Part shown: positions 48,488 through 58,557 of the stretch, piece by piece
Numbering within the stretch: the stretch's first letter is position 1
How the letters are laid out: each line of letters starts with the position of its first letter
From: Methylobacterium sp. Leaf91
GTDB taxonomy: Bacteria; Pseudomonadota; Alphaproteobacteria; Rhizobiales; Beijerinckiaceae
Direction: 5' to 3'
Assembly: GCF_001422815.1 (NCBI RefSeq)
Contig: NZ_LMMP01000011.1
Span: 63,193-127,192 of the forward strand
DNA length: 64,000 nucleotides
Program-made: the position numbers and the translations under genes
Notes under the pieces: model-generated
Seen by the model: only the letters and a program-made list of their open reading frames with translations
Told to the model about the DNA's origin: nothing
Database searches by the model: none

Positions 48488-48957
48488 TTCACCTCGAACA
48501 TCGCCTCGACCTCGACGGCGGCGTCGAGGGGGAGTTCGGCGACGCCCACGGTCGCGCGGGTGTGCCGGCCACGATCACCGAGGATCTCCACCATCAGGTC
48601 GGAGGCTCCGTTCATGATCCCGGCAAGGCCCGCGAAGGTCGGCACGGCGTTGATGAAGCCGCCGAGCCTCAGACACTGCACGACGCCGTGGTCGAGATCG
48701 CCGATGGCGGCTTGCAGCTGCGCCAGCACGTTCAGGCCGCAAAGCCGGGCCGCTGCGATGCCCTGTTCGGGCGAGACCTCGCCGCCGAGCTTGCCCTTGT
48801 GGGCATCGGCGAGCTTTCCGTCTGCGCCGAAGCAGATCTGGCCGGAAATGATGACGAGGTTGCCGGTGCGGATGAACGGCACGTAGTTCGCAACGGGGGA
48901 GGCCGCCTTGGGCAGGACCAGACCGAGGGTTTCCAGGCGTTCCTTGACCGTGCTCAT
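48484..48957 (-). CDS. RidA family protein (YjgF-like, longer subgroup)
   Basis: A 157-residue member of the RidA superfamily, in the subgroup with an extended N-terminus: ANYVPFIRTGNLVIISGQI, LDHGVVQCLRLGGFINAVP and RATVGVAELPLDAAVEVEAMF. GAGGAAAG precedes the ATG at 48957. It is the second RidA-type protein in the window, only distantly like the first. Coupled to the phosphodiesterase gene downstream. Confidence 0.88.
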   Translation of the reverse strand: MSTVKERLETLGLVLPKAASPVANYVPFIRTGNLVIISGQICFGADGKLADAHKGKLGGEVSPEQGIAAARLCGLNVLAQLQAAIGDLDHGVVQCLRLGGFINAVPTFAGLAGIMNGASDLMVEILGDRGRHTRATVGVAELPLDAAVEVEAMFEVK

Positions 48958-49365
48958 CCGTCGTCTTTCCTCAAAGCTGGCCGGGATATCGCCGTCAAGG
49001 CGATGGGCGCTCCCGAATTCATGCGGCGGGACTGAGCATGATCGCGCCATCTCGCGCAAGCCGCTGGCGTCCGGCCGAGTGGTCGACCAAAGGGGCAGCC
49101 AAGTGCCAAGCTCGCAAGTGCGAAGCTCCAGCACCGGGCCAAGCGCCCCGGACATGGACCGGACCCGATCGAACGCGCCGTTACCGGCGCCCGTCGCTAC
49201 AGCCTAACCACAAGGCGTGTCGGTCCTGTGAACACCCCACATCATTGACATAACGGGGCAATTCTCTAGTAATCGCAGCCGTGCCGCCCGGATTCGAGGC
49301 GGCACTTTCATTTGGTGCGGTGGCGCTCCTCGCGTGCCCGCTTTGACGAACGGGAAGTCGGGATC
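48958..49365. other. Divergent region between RidA gene and argD
   Basis: 408 bases, no gene. It holds the candidate argD promoter (49245-49273). Nothing else recognisable apart from a short imperfect repeat (AAGTGCCAAGCTCG / AAGTGCGAAGCTCC) near 49100. Confidence 0.5.
49245..49273 (+). promoter_or_regulatory. Candidate promoter of argD-argF
   Basis: Consensus TTGACA at 49245-49250 with a 17-base spacer to AGTAAT at 49268-49273, about 90 bases before the argD start. The -35 is perfect, the -10 weak. Confidence 0.45.
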
Positions 49366-50559
49366 GTGACATCCGCTCTTCTGCCGACCTATGCCCGGGC
49401 TCCGATCGCTTTCGAGCGTGGAGAGGGTGCTTGGCTCGTAGCGCATGACGGCAAGCGATATCTCGATTTCGGCGCCGGCATCGCGGTCAACGCCCTCGGC
49501 CATGCCCATCCGCATCTCGTGGAGGCGCTGACCACCCAGGCGCAGAAGCTGTGGCACACCTCGAACCTGTTCGAGATTCCCGGGGGCGAACGCCTCGGCC
49601 GGCGGCTGGTGGACGCGACCTTCGCCGACGTGGCCTTCTTCGCCAATTCCGGTGCCGAGGCCAACGAGGCCGCCATCAAGATGGCGCGCAAGTACCATGC
49701 GGCCGGCGGCCATCCCGAGCGGTTCCGCATCGTCACCTTCGAGGGCGCGTTCCACGGACGGACGCTGGCGACCATCGCGGCCGGCGGCCAGCAGAAATAC
49801 ATCGACGGGTTCGGCCCGAAGGTGGACGGGTTCGACCAGGTGCCCTTCGGCGACCGCGACGCCCTGCTCGCCGCCATCGGCCCCGAAACCGCCGCCCTGA
49901 TGATCGAGCCGATCCAGGGGGAGGGCGGCATCCGCACGGTGCCGCCGGAGATGCTGCGCGACCTTCGGGCGCTCTGCGACGAGCACGGCCTGCTCCTGAT
50001 CATGGACGAGGTTCAGACCGGCGTCGGCCGCACCGGCCGGCTGTTCGCCCATGAATGGTCGGGGGTGACCCCCGACATCATGAGCGCGGCCAAGGGCATC
50101 GGCGGCGGCTTCCCGCTCGGCGTCTGCCTCGCCACGTCGGAGGCCGCGCGCGGCATGACGGCGGGCAGCCACGGCACCACCTTCGGCGGCAACCCCCTCG
50201 CCATGGCCGTGGGCAACGCCGTGCTCGACGTGGTCCTGGCGGAGGGCTTCCTCGACCATGTCCAGCGCATGGGCCTGCTGCTGAAGCAGCAGCTCGCCTC
50301 GGTCATGGACCGCCATCCCGGGATTATCACCGAGATTCGCGGAACCGCACTGATCCTCGGCCTCAAGCTCGACGTGCCCAACACCGCCTTCACGGCGGCC
50401 GCGCGCGACGAACACCTGCTGGTGATCCCCGCCGGCGACAATGTGGTCCGGCTCTTGCCGCCGCTCATCATCTCCGAGGCGGATGTGGCCGAGGCGGCGA
50501 AGCGAATCGACGCCACGGCGGGTCGTCTCCAAGTCCAGATGCGCGGCGCCGCCGAGTAA
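49366..50559 (+). CDS. argD: Acetylornithine transaminase
   Basis: PLP enzyme of 397 residues that makes N-acetylornithine in arginine synthesis. [50 protein letters not shown] and the PLP lysine in [13 protein letters not shown] are all present, and [12 protein letters not shown] closes the active site. GTG 49366 is chosen as start because the family begins shortly before LLPTYAR. argF follows 58 bases downstream, and argE lies at 56741, so three arginine genes share the window. Confidence 0.94.
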   Translation: MTSALLPTYARAPIAFERGEGAWLVAHDGKRYLDFGAGIAVNALGHAHPHLVEALTTQAQKLWHTSNLFEIPGGERLGRRLVDATFADVAFFANSGAEANEAAIKMARKYHAAGGHPERFRIVTFEGAFHGRTLATIAAGGQQKYIDGFGPKVDGFDQVPFGDRDALLAAIGPETAALMIEPIQGEGGIRTVPPEMLRDLRALCDEHGLLLIMDEVQTGVGRTGRLFAHEWSGVTPDIMSAAKGIGGGFPLGVCLATSEAARGMTAGSHGTTFGGNPLAMAVGNAVLDVVLAEGFLDHVQRMGLLLKQQLASVMDRHPGIITEIRGTALILGLKLDVPNTAFTAAARDEHLLVIPAGDNVVRLLPPLIISEADVAEAAKRIDATAGRLQVQMRGAAE

Positions 50560-50617
50560 CCGACAGGCCGTCCATCCCGCACGAGATGTCCCGACGCACG
50601 ATACGAAGAACAGACCT

Positions 50618-51562
50618 ATGAATTCCCACACCAACGGGGCCGCAACCGGGCCCCGCCACTTCCTCGACCTCAAGGATTTCTCCGGCGAGGCCCTGCGCTC
50701 CGTGCTGGATTCCGCCGCTGCGATGAAGGCACGCCGCCGCAAGGGAGAGGTCGCGGCCGATCGTCCGCTGACGGGCAAGATGCTGGCGATGGTGTTCGAC
50801 CGGCCCTCGACCCGCACCCGGGTCTCGTTCGACGTCGCCATGCGTGAACTCGGCGGCGAGACGCTGATGCTGACGGGCAGCGAGATGCAGCTCGGCCGGG
50901 GCGAGACCGTGGGCGATACCGCCCGTGTGCTGTCGCGCTACATCGACGCGATCATGATCCGCATCCTCGACCACGACCTGATGCTGGAACTGGCCGAATA
51001 TGCCGAGGTCCCGGTGATCAACGCCCTCACCAAGGTCTCGCATCCCTGCCAGATCATGGCGGACGTGCTGACCTTCGAGGAGCATCGCGGGCCGATCCAG
51101 GGGCGCACCATCGCCTGGTCGGGCGACGCCAACAACGTGCTGGCCTCCTGGGTCCACGCGGCGGCGCGGTTCGACTTCACCCTCAACATCGCCGCCCCCC
51201 TCGAACTCTCGACGCCACCCGCCCTGCTCGCCTGGGCGAAGCAGGAGGGCGCGCGCATCAACGTCACCACCGACGCCTTCGAGGCGGTGGACGGCGCCGA
51301 TGCCGTCGTCACCGATTGCTGGGTCTCGATGGGCGACGACGACGAGCATTACCGCCACAACCTGCTCTCGCCCTATCAGGTGAATGCCAAGCTGATGGCG
51401 GCAGCCAAGGACGACGCGATCTTCATGCATTGCCTCCCCGCCCATCGCGGCGAGGAAGTGACGGCCGAGATCATGGACGGTCCCCGCTCGGTGGTGTTCG
51501 ACGAAGCCGAGAACCGCCTGCATGCGCAGAAGGGCATCCTGGCGTGGTGCCTGGGGGCGTGA
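50618..51562 (+). CDS. argF: Ornithine carbamoyltransferase
   Basis: Converts ornithine and carbamoyl phosphate to citrulline. The 314-residue protein has the carbamoyl-phosphate loop [19 protein letters not shown] and the ornithine/SMG-type loop VSMGDDDEH, and [11 protein letters not shown] with the catalytic cysteine. It follows argD on the same strand and is probably co-transcribed, as common in Rhizobiales. Confidence 0.96.
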   Translation: MNSHTNGAATGPRHFLDLKDFSGEALRSVLDSAAAMKARRRKGEVAADRPLTGKMLAMVFDRPSTRTRVSFDVAMRELGGETLMLTGSEMQLGRGETVGDTARVLSRYIDAIMIRILDHDLMLELAEYAEVPVINALTKVSHPCQIMADVLTFEEHRGPIQGRTIAWSGDANNVLASWVHAAARFDFTLNIAAPLELSTPPALLAWAKQEGARINVTTDAFEAVDGADAVVTDCWVSMGDDDEHYRHNLLSPYQVNAKLMAAAKDDAIFMHCLPAHRGEEVTAEIMDGPRSVVFDEAENRLHAQKGILAWCLGA

Positions 51563-51667
51563 GACACTGAGCGGGCGGCTTGCCCATATCGGCTGACGAC
51601 GGTCCCGGTCGAGAATTCCCGACCGCGCCGGTGACGGATGTGGTGTTCGCGCGGGGCTGAAGGCCGT

Positions 51668-51696
51668 GTGAAACGGCGGGCTCATCCCTATATTCG
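51668..51696 (+). promoter_or_regulatory. Possible RpoH-type promoter upstream of hslO
   Basis: GTGAAA, a 12-base spacer and CCCTATATTCG. The second element fits the alphaproteobacterial heat-shock -10 (CYTATNTNNG); the first is an imperfect -35. About 260 bases before hslO, whose product is a heat- and oxidation-stress chaperone. Confidence 0.3.
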
Positions 51697-51783
51697 GTCT
51701 TGGACGCACGGTCGGCGGTCGAGTGACATACTCGACGATGCAGACAGTCGCGATCCGCACAGCGGTGCTCATCCCCAGCGCGA

Positions 51784-51893
51784 CCTCATCCTGAGGTGCC
51801 GCGAAGCGGCCTCGAAGGAGGTTTCCAGTGTTCGTCGCCCGAACTGGAGGCCTCCTTCGAGGCCTTCGCTTTGCTACGGCGCCTCAGGATGAG
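51784..51893. repeat. Long inverted repeat, second copy
   Basis: Left arm starts CCTCATCCTGAGGTGCC and continues through GGCCTCGAAGGAGG; the right arm from 51851 is largely its reverse complement and ends CCTCAGGATGAG. Same family as 7472-7584, with longer pairing arms. Confidence 0.8.
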
Positions 51894-51955
51894 ATCGAGC
51901 ATCTAGCCATTCCGTTCGGTCCGCGAACCGGATGGACAAGAGACATGGAGAGGCC

Positions 51956-52960
51956 ATGACCTCCGGACACGAGATTTCCCCGACCGTCATCGAGGGCGCG
52001 GACGACGTCGCCCTGCCGTTCTCGGTGGAGGCACTGGACGTGCGCGGCCGCGTCGTGCGGCTCGGGCCCAGCGTCGACACCATCCTGCGCCGCCATGGCT
52101 ATCCCGACCCGGTGGCGCGGCTGCTGGGTGAGGCAGCGGCGCTCACCGTACTTCTGGGCTCGTCCCTGAAATTCGAGGGCCGGTTCCAGTTCCAGACCAA
52201 GAGCGACGGCCCGGTCGAAATGATCGTGGTCGATTTCGAGGCGCCCGACCGTCTGCGCGCGACGGCGCGGTTCGACGCGGAGCGGGTGAAGGCGCTGGGG
52301 ACCACCCCGCTCAAGAGCGCGGACCTGATCGGGCAGGGGCATCTCGCGATGACCATCGACCAGGGCAACGATTTTAGCCGTTACCAGGGCGTCGTCGCGC
52401 TCGAAGGGCAGAGTCTCGAAGAGGCGGCGCACCAGTATTTCCGGCAATCCGAGCAGATCCCGACCCAGGTTCGCCTCGCCGTGGCCGAGCAATTCGCCAA
52501 CGGCACCAACAGCTACCGCGCCGGCGGACTGCTGGTTCAGTTCCTGCCCCAATCCATCGACCGCGCGCGGTTGGCCGACCTCCCCCCGGGCGACATACCC
52601 GAGGGCCATGCCCATCTCGGCGAGGGCGAGGTCCGGGAGGACGATGCCTGGGTGGAGGCGCGCAGCCTCGTCAACACGGTGGAGGACCACGAGCTGGTCG
52701 ACCCGGAGGTTTCCTCCGAGCGGCTGCTTTACCGGCTCTTCCACGAGCGCGGCGTGCGGGTGTTCGAGGCGCAGGGCATCCGCGAGCGCTGCCGGTGCTC
52801 GCCGGAGCGCGTCCTCGGCATGATCCGCTCCTTCGCCCCGCAGGAACGCCGCGACATGGTCGCGGAAGATGGCCGCATCGGCATCACCTGCGAGTTCTGC
52901 TCGCGGCGCTATGACATCGACCCGGCCGAAGTCGAGGCCGGGATCGACGATCCCGCCTGA
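51956..52960 (+). CDS. hslO: Hsp33 redox-regulated chaperone
   Basis: Holdase chaperone activated by oxidation, 334 residues from the ATG at 51956. The N-terminal domain includes DTILRRHGYPDPVARLLGEAAAL, the middle GNDFSRYQGVVAL, and the C-terminal zinc site has the four cysteines CRC and CEFC (residues ~280 and ~315), the redox switch. GGAG 6 bases before 51956 favours this start over 51932. Confidence 0.94.
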   Translation: MTSGHEISPTVIEGADDVALPFSVEALDVRGRVVRLGPSVDTILRRHGYPDPVARLLGEAAALTVLLGSSLKFEGRFQFQTKSDGPVEMIVVDFEAPDRLRATARFDAERVKALGTTPLKSADLIGQGHLAMTIDQGNDFSRYQGVVALEGQSLEEAAHQYFRQSEQIPTQVRLAVAEQFANGTNSYRAGGLLVQFLPQSIDRARLADLPPGDIPEGHAHLGEGEVREDDAWVEARSLVNTVEDHELVDPEVSSERLLYRLFHERGVRVFEAQGIRERCRCSPERVLGMIRSFAPQERRDMVAEDGRIGITCEFCSRRYDIDPAEVEAGIDDPA

Positions 52961-53237
52961 GGCACCCGCCGACGGGGGCGGCTCCCCGGCTCATCCATGG
53001 ACGGCAAGCCGGGACTGAGCGCAGCCCGGCAGCCGAGGACGAACCTTCGCCATAGCAAAGCTTGGGCGCATTCCGGGGATCATCAATATTCGCCGGCCGA
53101 TCTCAATCATGCGCTCGTGAAATCATCGGTTGCAGAGGGGGCAAACCACGTAAGACGTTCGATCACTCGCTAAACCGAGTGAACGGTTTTGCCACGTTCG
53201 ACGTTTCGATGGCTCGAAAGCTATGGGAGAAACGTCC

Positions 53238-54347
53238 ATGACGAAATTCGGACTGGGTCTTGCAGCATTACTGTTCTCGACATCTGTCTTCGCGCAAGGC
53301 GCGGCAGTCGGGGGATCGACCGGTACAGGCGCGGGATCGGCAGGCGCCGGCGCGCGCGAAAGCGTCGAGAGCGGACAGGGCGGTCGTGGCGGGGCCGCGA
53401 ATGCCGAACGGGGCGGGGCGCAGCGCGCAACGGAAAGCCGCGACGCGAACTCGGCACGACAGGAATCCTCCAGCCGCGATTCGGCCGGACGCGAATCACG
53501 GAACCAGGACATGCCCCGTCAGGGCGGGCGGGATGGCGGAGACCGTCAGGGCATGCGCGACGAGGGCCGGTCGATGCGGACCGAGTCCGAGGGACGCATG
53601 AGCCGTGATCGTGCCGACATGCGTGAAGGCCGCAGCATCGAGCGGAACACGACCCGCGTCAGCGGCCGCTTCGACGGGGGCCAGCGTTCCGGGCGGTACG
53701 TGACGATTCGCGGGCAGAGGGTCGTCTACGGATCGCCGCAATATCGTCGGCTCGTGGTCGTCGAGCGCCGGGGCGGCGATCGTTATGTCCAGAACGGCCG
53801 CCGGCGCTTCGTGACGATCCGGGGTCAGCGCGTCGTCTACGGCTCGCCGGAATATCGGCGCCTCGTCACGATTCATCAGACGGGTCCGCGGCGCTCAGGC
53901 GGGCGCTACGTGGTCATCCGCGGCCAGCGCGTGGTCTACGGCTCACCCGAATATCGGCGTCTCACCGTCACCACCGCGCGGAGCGGTCGTGACAGCGTTT
54001 CGGTGAGCGGCCGCACCACCGAGCGCTACCGTGGCGGCGAGGAGCGGGTGTCCGGCCGCGCGACGATGCGTAGCGAAGGCGGCATGCGTCGCGACGGCAA
54101 TCGTGGCGGCGAGGCCGATCGTACGGTCGGCATGCAGCGGAACGAGACCGAGCGCGGCGGCATGCGCAATGCCGGCCGCGAAGGTGGCCAGGCGGGCGGC
54201 CAGGAGGGCGGCATCCGCAACGCCGCCGAGCGCGGCGACAACGGTGCCATGAAGCCGGCCGGCATGAACGGCCGGAGCGGTGGCGCGGAGCGCGGCAGAG
54301 GCGAGGGGGGCAGAAGCGAGGGGGGCATGCCGGGCGGACGCAACTGA
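53238..54347 (+). CDS. Secreted Arg/Gly-rich protein with three 20-residue repeats
   Basis: A 369-residue protein with a clear signal peptide (FGLGLAALLFSTSVFAQ, cleavage near residue 19). A low-complexity region rich in Gly, Arg, Ser and Glu follows (residues 20-150). Three near-identical repeats of the form VTIRGQRVVYGSPEYRRL stand at residues 153-172, 190-209 and 223-242, separated by 17 and 13 residues, and a Met/Gly/Arg-rich tail ends the protein. The mature protein is strongly basic. The repeats look like short beta-hairpin units. No known domain recognised; a role at the cell surface, binding polyanions, is only a guess. A terminator follows at 54383. Confidence 0.75.
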   Translation: MTKFGLGLAALLFSTSVFAQGAAVGGSTGTGAGSAGAGARESVESGQGGRGGAANAERGGAQRATESRDANSARQESSSRDSAGRESRNQDMPRQGGRDGGDRQGMRDEGRSMRTESEGRMSRDRADMREGRSIERNTTRVSGRFDGGQRSGRYVTIRGQRVVYGSPQYRRLVVVERRGGDRYVQNGRRRFVTIRGQRVVYGSPEYRRLVTIHQTGPRRSGGRYVVIRGQRVVYGSPEYRRLTVTTARSGRDSVSVSGRTTERYRGGEERVSGRATMRSEGGMRRDGNRGGEADRTVGMQRNETERGGMRNAGREGGQAGGQEGGIRNAAERGDNGAMKPAGMNGRSGGAERGRGEGGRSEGGMPGGRN

Positions 54348-54382
54348 TCCGCACGCGCCTCCGACGATAGGACGACGGCGAG

Positions 54383-54414
54383 GGGGAGGGGTCACATCGT
54401 GACCCCTCCCCTTT
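54383..54414 (+). terminator. Rho-independent terminator
   Basis: 13-bp perfect stem GGGGAGGGGTCAC/GTGACCCCTCCCC with a 3-base loop, then TTT, 35 bases after the repeat-protein stop. Confidence 0.8.
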
Positions 54415-54445
54415 CCTCGTGACCGGCTTTCGGCCGGTGGCCGTC

Positions 54446-55591
54446 TCAGACGAAGTGCTTCGACAGTTTCAGCCCCTGGGCCTGATAGTTCGACCCGGCA
54501 TCCGTGCCGTAGAGAGTGGCGGGCCGCTCGGCCATGCGCTCGTAGACGAGGCGGCCGACGATCTGGCCGTCTTCCAGCAGGAAGGGCACATCGCGCGAGC
54601 GCACTTCGAGCACGGCCCGCGCCCCGGCGCCGCCCGCGGCGGCAAAGCCGAAGCCGGGATCGAAGAAGCCGGCGTAATGGACCCGGAATTCACCCACCAG
54701 CGGATCGAACGGCACCATCTCGGCGGCGAAGTCCGGCGGCACCTGCACGGCCTCCTTCGAGGCCAGGATGTAGAACTGACCGGGATCGAGGATCAGCGCG
54801 CCCGAGCCGTCGGCGGGAAGAGGCTCCCAGAATTCCGCGATGGCGTGCCGGCCCGGTGCGTCCACATCGACGAGGCCGGTATGGCGCTTGGCGCGGTAGC
54901 CGATCAGCCCTCCGAACCCGGCGAGGTCCACCGAGACGGCGATGCCGCCCTGGAAGGACGGGTTGGCCGAAGCGACCAGAGGGGTCGCCGTATGCAGCGC
55001 AGCGAGTTCGGCATCGGACAGGCGCGGCTCACCGCGACGGAAGCGGATTTGCGACAGGCGTGAGCCGGTGCGGACGCGGACCGGGAAGGTGCGGGGCGAG
55101 ATTTCGGCATAGAGCCGGCCCTGGTAGCCCGCCTCGACCTGATCGAAGGCTTGGCCCCGGTCGGTGATGACGCGGGTGAACACATCAATGCGGCCGGTGG
55201 AGCTCTTCGGATTGGCGCTGGCCGCCACATCGGCCGGAAGCGCCAGCGTCTCCTGCAATTCGGCGATGTAGACGCAGCCGGTCTCCAGCACCGCGCCGGC
55301 GGTCAGGTCGATCTCGTGAAGCGCGAAGGCCTCGATACAGGCGGAGACCGGCCGGCTACCGGGCAGGAAACTCGTGCGGACCCGGAAAGCGCGAGAGCCC
55401 AGGCGCAGGTCGAGGCTGGCCGGCTGGACCTGATCCGCCGCGAAAGGGGTTTCGGGGAGAATGGCACCGGCCGCATGCAAAGCCTGGATGCCCTGCGCGG
55501 CCAGGATGCCGCCGGAACGCGGGCTTATAGAAGGCGGGCTTGCAGAAGGAGAGGGGCCCGGTCGTGCCGTGTCCTGCTTGGTATCCGGCAT
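54446..55591 (-). CDS. 2'-deoxycytidine 5'-triphosphate deaminase family protein (double-length Dcd)
   Basis: A 381-residue protein about twice the size of Dcd. The dCTP deaminase/dUTPase motifs are visible: SANPKSSTGRIDVFTRV (residue ~150), YAEISPRTFPV, a second ANPSFQGGIAVSVDLAGFGG and a C-terminal YQAQGLKLSKHF reminiscent of the glycine-rich lid. Two fused trimer-fold domains are likely, as in the long alphaproteobacterial form. It provides dUMP precursors and avoids dUTP. The ATG at 55591 was chosen over 55654. Confidence 0.85.
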   Translation of the reverse strand: MPDTKQDTARPGPSPSASPPSISPRSGGILAAQGIQALHAAGAILPETPFAADQVQPASLDLRLGSRAFRVRTSFLPGSRPVSACIEAFALHEIDLTAGAVLETGCVYIAELQETLALPADVAASANPKSSTGRIDVFTRVITDRGQAFDQVEAGYQGRLYAEISPRTFPVRVRTGSRLSQIRFRRGEPRLSDAELAALHTATPLVASANPSFQGGIAVSVDLAGFGGLIGYRAKRHTGLVDVDAPGRHAIAEFWEPLPADGSGALILDPGQFYILASKEAVQVPPDFAAEMVPFDPLVGEFRVHYAGFFDPGFGFAAAGGAGARAVLEVRSRDVPFLLEDGQIVGRLVYERMAERPATLYGTDAGSNYQAQGLKLSKHFV

Positions 55592-55692
55592 GGTCTCGCG
55601 TCGCCCGCTCCGAACTGGGCCACCGCCCCCGGCTGGGGATCGCGACTGCCGCATGGTTTCGCACAGTCTCTCGCGTATCCTCTAAGGGTCCC

Positions 55693-56109
55693 TTAACCCT
55701 CCTCGTCCCTGCCGATCCGCAACACGATCCAGGCGACCACCAGACGGGCGATGGCCCCCATGGCGATCAGGCCCGCCAGCGCGCTGGCCAACGGCGGAAA
55801 GCCTGCGGGCCACAGTAGGAGCGCGACGGCGAAGAGCACGGCCCCGAGGCCTGCCGCCGGGCCGAAGGCGAGAACCACGGACGGCAAGCCGGCGATTCGG
55901 GGCGCGGGGCCGCGTCGGGCCAGGAGTGCGCCCGCCAGCAGGGCGAGACCGTCGAGCAGGAGCGCGCCGCCCAGGGCCAGGGCCGGCCAGCCGTTCCGCT
56001 CCGGCATGGTGAAGGCGAAGGCACCGGCGAGACCCGCGATCGCGAGGCTGGCGAGAACCGCACGGCCTGGAGACGGCGCCGGCCGGTGCGAGAGGGTCTC
56101 CTCGACCAC
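55693..56109 (-). CDS. Hypothetical membrane protein
   Basis: A 138-residue very hydrophobic protein with about four helices: [60 protein letters not shown] and [24 protein letters not shown], ending with a charged tail. It starts at GTG 56109. No family recognised. Confidence 0.65.
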   Translation of the reverse strand: MVEETLSHRPAPSPGRAVLASLAIAGLAGAFAFTMPERNGWPALALGGALLLDGLALLAGALLARRGPAPRIAGLPSVVLAFGPAAGLGAVLFAVALLLWPAGFPPLASALAGLIAMGAIARLVVAWIVLRIGRDEEG

Positions 56110-56240
56110 GGGACACGACCTTCCGATTGGAGCGGGCTATCCCGCATTCAGCACGATTGACGCAATTTCGCCCGGGACGTACCACGGCGAAAAGGCTATG
56201 TCGCTTCGGGTGGGCGACGGTACGGGAGGCTTTGAAGGCG

Positions 56241-56633
56241 ATGTACAAGGCCCAGACGCGCGGCATCAGCGTGACCGTCCAGCCCCGCTTCGTCGAGGAG
56301 GAATCCTCCCCCGACGAAAGCCGGTATTTCTTCGCCTACACCGTCGAGATCGTGAATAACGGCTCCGAGCAGGTCCAGCTGCGCTCGCGCCACTGGCGCA
56401 TCGTCGATGGGCGCGGCGAGACCCAGGAGGTGCGCGGCGCCGGCGTCGTCGGCAAGCAGCCCGTTCTCGGCCCCGGCGAGTCGTTCAGCTATACCAGCGG
56501 TTGCCCGCTCACGACGCCCGACGGCCTGATGGCCGGCAGCTACACCATGTCCACCACCGCTGGTGAGAGCTTCGAGGCCGAGATCCCCGCCTTCTCCCTC
56601 GATTCGCCGCACGTCCGCCGCAGCGTCCACTAA
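56241..56633 (+). CDS. apaG: ApaG protein
   Basis: A 130-residue FnIII-like fold protein. [28 protein letters not shown] opens the family, [28 protein letters not shown] is its most conserved part, and [20 protein letters not shown] follows. The ATG at 56241 has GAAGG upstream. ApaG has been linked to diadenosine tetraphosphate and Mg2+ physiology; its biochemical role is unresolved. Confidence 0.94.
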   Translation: MYKAQTRGISVTVQPRFVEEESSPDESRYFFAYTVEIVNNGSEQVQLRSRHWRIVDGRGETQEVRGAGVVGKQPVLGPGESFSYTSGCPLTTPDGLMAGSYTMSTTAGESFEAEIPAFSLDSPHVRRSVH

Positions 56634-56735
56634 GCAGGTTCACGTTGGCAGGCCAACGCTTCACCCTGCTTCGGTTTTTGCCCTGACGCAGGTTTTTGCC
56701 ACAAAACCGGGGGCCACTTTTGCGAAACCTGCTTA
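56631..56735. repeat. Inverted and direct repeats between apaG and argE
   Basis: TAAGCAGGTT at 56631-56640 is the exact reverse complement of AACCTGCTTA at 56726-56735, and GGTTTTTGCC occurs twice between them. A small GTTGGC/GCCAAC hairpin lies inside. The outer pair includes the apaG stop codon. Function unknown; it could be a REP-type element or an RNA structure. Confidence 0.65.
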
Positions 56736-56740
56736 GGCCG

Positions 56741-57916
56741 ATGTCGGGTGGCGGAGAACGGTTGAGCACGCTCGACCTGCTGGCGCGCCTCGTCGCCTTC
56801 GACACGGAGAGTTCGCGCTCCAATCTCGCGCTCATCGACAGCGTCTGCGCCTATCTCGACGGCTGGGGCGTGAGCCATGTGCGCATCCCCAATGAAGCGG
56901 GCGACAAGGCGGCGATCTTCGCTACGATCGGCCCGAAGATGGATGGCGGCATCGTCCTGTCCGGCCATACCGACGTGGTGCCGGTGACGGGACAGGCCTG
57001 GACCACCGATCCTTTCACCCTGCGGGTCGCCGATGGGCGGGCCTACGGGCGCGGCTCCGTGGACATGAAGGGCTTCTGCGCCCTGGCGCTGGCAGCCGTC
57101 CCGGACATGCTCGCCGCCGACCTCAAGCGGCCGATCCACATCCTGCTTTCCTACGACGAGGAGACCACGTGTCTCGGTGTCGCCGACACCATCGCCCGGT
57201 TCGGCAAGGATCTCCCCCGGCCGGGGGCGGTGATCGTGGGCGAGCCCACCGATCTCGACGTAGCCGACGCCCATAAGAGCATCGTCACCTATTTCACCAC
57301 CGTCCACGGCCACGAGGCGCATTCCGCCAAGCCCATGCTCGGCGCCAATGCGGTGATGGCGGCGGCCGAGCTCGTCTCCGAATTGAACCGCATCGCCGAC
57401 GCGATGATCGAGCGCGGCGACGTATCGGGACGCTTCGACCCGCCCTCCACCACCGTGCATGTGGGCACGATCTCCGGCGGCACGGCGCGCAACATCCTGC
57501 CCAAGGTCTGCACCTTCCACTGGGAGTTCCGCGGCCTGCCCGATCTCGACATGGCCGAGATCCCGGCCCTGTTCGCGGCCAAGGTCGAGACGGTGCTGAA
57601 GGACCGGCTCAACCGCTACGGCGATTACGGGCGGATCAAGACCATCGAGGAGGTGGCGGTGCCGGGCCTCGCCCCCGAGCCGGGCTCGGAGGCCGAGCGG
57701 TTGGCCTTGCGGGTGGCGGGTCGCAACCACACCATCTCCGTTTCCTACGCCACCGAGGCGGGACGTTTCCAGAAGGCGGGCATACCCACCGTCGTCTGCG
57801 GACCCGGCTCCATCGACCAGGCCCACCAGCCGGACGAGTACATCACCCTTGCCGCCCTCGAGGCCGGCGAGGCGTTCATGCGCCGTCTCATCTCGGAATG
57901 CGTCGTAACTCCATGA
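56741..57916 (+). CDS. argE: Acetylornithine deacetylase
   Basis: M20 peptidase-family deacetylase of about 391 residues, releasing ornithine from N-acetylornithine. Zinc ligands and catalytic residues are in [28 protein letters not shown] and the C-terminal [25 protein letters not shown] is typical of ArgE. The start is either ATG 56741 or TTG 56762, which has GGAG at suitable spacing; I report the former. The stop overlaps speG-like start (ATGA). Having both argE and argD-argF suggests the linear pathway at least in part. Confidence 0.93.
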   Translation: MSGGGERLSTLDLLARLVAFDTESSRSNLALIDSVCAYLDGWGVSHVRIPNEAGDKAAIFATIGPKMDGGIVLSGHTDVVPVTGQAWTTDPFTLRVADGRAYGRGSVDMKGFCALALAAVPDMLAADLKRPIHILLSYDEETTCLGVADTIARFGKDLPRPGAVIVGEPTDLDVADAHKSIVTYFTTVHGHEAHSAKPMLGANAVMAAAELVSELNRIADAMIERGDVSGRFDPPSTTVHVGTISGGTARNILPKVCTFHWEFRGLPDLDMAEIPALFAAKVETVLKDRLNRYGDYGRIKTIEEVAVPGLAPEPGSEAERLALRVAGRNHTISVSYATEAGRFQKAGIPTVVCGPGSIDQAHQPDEYITLAALEAGEAFMRRLISECVVTP

Positions 57917-58497
57917 GCAAGTTCGCTCCCCGTACCATCGCGGCCGACGGCCCGGTGAAGCTCCGCCCGCTGGAGCGCGAAGACCTGATGTTCGTGCATC
58001 AGCTCAACAACAACGACAGCATCATGCGCTACTGGTTCGAGGAGGCCTACGAGTCCTTCGCCGAACTGGCGCAGCTCTACGAGCGCAACATCCACAACCA
58101 GACCGAGCGGCGCTTCATCATCGCCAATTCGGAGGGCGCGCCGGCAGGCCTCGTGGAGTTGGTGGAGATCAACCACCTGCACCGGCGCTGCGAATTCCAG
58201 ATCGCGATCCACCCCGCCTTCCAGGGCCAGGGTTACGCCCCGCGCGCCACCCGCATCGCCATGGATTACGCCTTCAGCGTCCTCAACATCCACAAGCTCT
58301 ACCTGCACGTGGACAAGGACAACGCCCGCGCCGTCCGCATCTACGAGCGTTGCGGCTTCGTGCCCGAAGGCATCCTCAAGGACGAGTTCTTCGTCAACGG
58401 CAAGTATCGCGACGCGGTACGGATGTGCCTGTTCCAGCCGGAATACCTGGCCCGGCGCGGCAGCGGCGATATTTCGGAGCCGGTGCTGAAGTCGTAG
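57913..58497 (+). CDS. speG: Spermidine N1-acetyltransferase-like GNAT
   Basis: GNAT acetyltransferase of 194 residues. The opening [30 protein letters not shown] and the acetyl-CoA loop [15 protein letters not shown] match SpeG, with [23 protein letters not shown] as the C-terminal GNAT core. It would acetylate spermidine or spermine to limit polyamine excess. Translationally coupled to argE, whose product leads to ornithine, the polyamine precursor. Confidence 0.9.
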   Translation: MSKFAPRTIAADGPVKLRPLEREDLMFVHQLNNNDSIMRYWFEEAYESFAELAQLYERNIHNQTERRFIIANSEGAPAGLVELVEINHLHRRCEFQIAIHPAFQGQGYAPRATRIAMDYAFSVLNIHKLYLHVDKDNARAVRIYERCGFVPEGILKDEFFVNGKYRDAVRMCLFQPEYLARRGSGDISEPVLKS

Positions 58498-58557
58498 CCG
58501 TCGATCCCGGAAAGTTTCTTATCGGCCAAGTGCGATCACCCTGGCAGCGATCCGCGC

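Larger units (their letters stand above)
51563..51955. other. Intergenic region upstream of hslO
   Basis: 393 bases holding the inverted repeat at 51784-51893 and a sequence resembling a heat-shock promoter at 51668-51696. No gene. Confidence 0.55.

Noticed and set aside
53690..53965. Three regular DNA repeats considered as a CRISPR-like array
   Set aside because: They are in-frame coding repeats with spacing of 111 and 99 bases, and differ at third codon positions.
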